A DNA stretch of 64,000 nucleotides, taken from positions 62,001 through 126,000 of the forward strand of contig NZ_QUNS01000006.1 of the NCBI RefSeq assembly GCF_003387615.1. Reading direction: 5' to 3'. A program made the translations under genes and the position numbers. Source of the stretch: Tenacibaculum gallaicum. Lineage in GTDB: Bacteria; Bacteroidota; Bacteroidia; Flavobacteriales; Flavobacteriaceae. This document shows, piece after piece, positions 63,401-64,000 of this stretch. The notes beneath the pieces were generated by a model that did no database searches, was not told the DNA's origin, and saw nothing but the letters and a program-made list of their open reading frames with translations. Positions within the stretch are counted from its first letter, which is position 1. Every line of letters starts with the position of its first letter.

Positions 63401-64000
63401 AGAGCTTTTGGCGGAACTCCAGAACCACCAATTTATAAAGTACAGGATGAAGGGTATATATCATATGGAAAAGCATATACCGTATTCATGGCATTAAGAG
63501 ATTTGATAGGAGAGAAGCAAGTAAATAAAATATTAAAAACTATTACAGACCGACATCGATTTGAAAATTCTCCCAAAGTACATACTCTTGAGTTGTTAGA
63601 AGAAATATATAAGGAAACGCCTAAAGAAAATCATCATTTGATAGATGATTGGTTTAAAAAAGTAATTACCTATGATTTGGCTGTAGAAAAAAGTTCATAC
63701 AAAAAACTACCCAATGATACATACGAAGTTACTGCAACCATAAAAGCTAAACGAGTTGAAACACAAGAAAACGGAGAACCTAAAGAAATAGGAATTCATG
63801 AGCCAATTAAAATAGGAGTTTTTACAACGCATCCATCACTTGTAAAAGACAACAGCACTGTGTTACACTATGCTTCTAAACAAATCAACAAAGAGCTCAC
63901 TGAAGTTTCGTTTATAGTAAATGAAAAACCTAATTATATAGCTATAGACCCCTATGGTACTAGGAATGATGAAAATTTAGTAGATAATATAGAAAATTTT
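60446..64000 (+). CDS. ABC-2-type permease fused to M1 aminopeptidase, 3' truncated
   Basis: The frame opens at 60446, three bases after the ABC ATPase stop, and stays open to the window end (1185 codons, no stop). The first 560 residues hold about a dozen membrane helices arranged as two ABC-2 permease halves (QLKQRAFPIFAVLFLGLGYF; ELKSVFKSLPFLVIVVMWLI). A periplasmic region follows, with an M1 gluzincin site near residue 927: TIHEVAHQWWGHTL (HExxH) and Glu in SLFVEGLAKYTEAM. Permease-peptidase fusions of this type occur in Bacteroidota; the cargo is unknown. It may process or export peptides. Confidence 0.9.
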   Translation, partial: MFKKLLQFEIYYQLKQRAFPIFAVLFLGLGYFTGSQGYAPTSVNFNSVYQVYFHTGLFTLGSVFITMFFAVTAIIRDKQHNMESLIYSSPITKHHYFWSRFLGTLIFSVVAFSPFVIGYIFGNYFSGLDTERLGAFNLLNYLQPWLYLVLPNIFICTSLIFSVSTLTKNSIATYASAVFIYMLYFVSSIFLNSPLLAQSVPASPEMMSVAAIVDSFGVAAFFEQTQYWTAYQKNTQLLSFSGLFLLNRLIWVVLSIGILLLTYRSFSFRKITKKVKKEKEISNKDKQLIPYKPIDGTYGVKAQITSLLSLIRLELKSVFKSLPFLVIVVMWLIIVFSELYATVVEGSEYGVSIYPLTNQLIELITSPLTLFGLILLIFYGSEIVWREHSVNFNLIIGATPVKNWVLFTAKFISLSLLPMLLITSGVLMCIAFQISLGFTNINLGMYASVFYYYGLQLVTYAMLAIFINSIAKSKYIGMGAFGLLVMVSMKANLLGLAHPLTSIGFMPRVTFNGMNAYANNAKLFNHLGLYWLSIGALLILLAFKIWNRGMVKGFSYKVEQLKQGCNLSEKVLFLTFFSVAVGTASLVFYNTNFVGDYQTDNDNLNFSENYERMYKQYQVLEKPYPISQKTEVAIFPKERKYTIKANYILKNTSNEAVSKLLITERIPVKRIHIKNTRLTTKDTIHGAYVFEFKEKLQPNDSVAYTFVIEKELKGYEEDKSIVNNGTYITFRNFEPIIGYASGFEILDKTERKKRGLPERDEDDNSDVHIALEDIKIEKVRFETVVSTHKDQIAISSGDLIKTWSENDRNYYHYKSKGKILPMVAYFSAKYTTKKAIYNGISIEQYYNASHDFNIDEIEKSTKETLAYCQENFGTYNFKHVRIAEVPSHWGFGGFAHPGVISMTEDRLYLSDVRDENTFNLVAKRTIHEVAHQWWGHTLTAKPVAGGSLFVEGLAKYTEAMVLEKMYGKRALYELAEAARRRYFFGRAFGGTPEPPIYKVQDEGYISYGKAYTVFMALRDLIGEKQVNKILKTITDRHRFENSPKVHTLELLEEIYKETPKENHHLIDDWFKKVITYDLAVEKSSYKKLPNDTYEVTATIKAKRVETQENGEPKEIGIHEPIKIGVFTTHPSLVKDNSTVLHYASKQINKELTEVSFIVNEKPNYIAIDPYGTRNDENLVDNIENF

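Overview
The window is AT-rich, densely coded bacterial DNA. It most resembles a marine member of the Flavobacteriaceae (Bacteroidota), perhaps Tenacibaculum or a close relative; the genus is an inference. Pointers are a secreted nuclease with a type IX secretion (T9SS) sorting tail, flavobacterial -7 boxes of the form TAnnTTTG, CarboxypepD_reg-like secreted proteins, Bacteroidota-type type VI secretion (T6SS) TssD/Hcp, and double-glycine leader peptides of the 'LNKxEQxxxNGG' kind.

Layout. 1-20 kb is mostly core genome: a helicase C-terminus, a PIG-L deacetylase, a methyltransferase, two NUDIX hydrolases, an M42 peptidase, a PlsC-like acyltransferase, a T9SS nuclease, pheT, pyrD, a LysE exporter, a YfiT/DinB protein and lon. 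20.2-23.2 kb is a small-peptide locus. It has three short genes with near-identical double-glycine leaders and diverging Cys-rich cores, a decayed fourth copy, an acidic 71-residue peptide and a membrane TPR/AraC regulator. The last 39 coding bases of that regulator lie in a perfect 19-bp hairpin. 23.4-31.5 kb holds an M1 peptidase, a DUF6702 protein, four tandem CarboxypepD_reg-like genes that alternate between two subtypes, a lipocalin-like lipoprotein and a peptidase E.

31.8-45.2 kb is accessory. It begins with an HU/DUF4469 DNA-binding protein, a 46-bp tandem repeat with a palindromic core, and a RadC-like/mod/res cassette that forms a complete type III restriction-modification system. 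Next comes a 7.3-kb segment bounded by two copies of the folD 3' end plus its terminator. It holds an apparent T6SS effector array: a CHAP/NlpC-like amidase with an overlapping four-helix membrane protein, an Hcp (TssD) domain fused to a papain-like cysteine peptidase, likely immunity genes, a truncated second copy of the membrane immunity gene and other gene debris. A roughly 90-bp leader containing CACTAAAAGTG is repeated in front of the genes. This is the most interesting part of the window.

45.2-64 kb returns to mostly core functions: folD, ffh, msrB, an alpha/beta hydrolase, an M48 peptidase, an MFS carrier, an RluA-type pseudouridine synthase and two tandem acyl-CoA synthetases. It ends with a LytS/LytR-type two-component pair divergent from an ABC ATPase and a giant ABC-permease/M1-aminopeptidase fusion that runs off the window. 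No tRNA, rRNA, CRISPR array or insertion-sequence transposase was seen.
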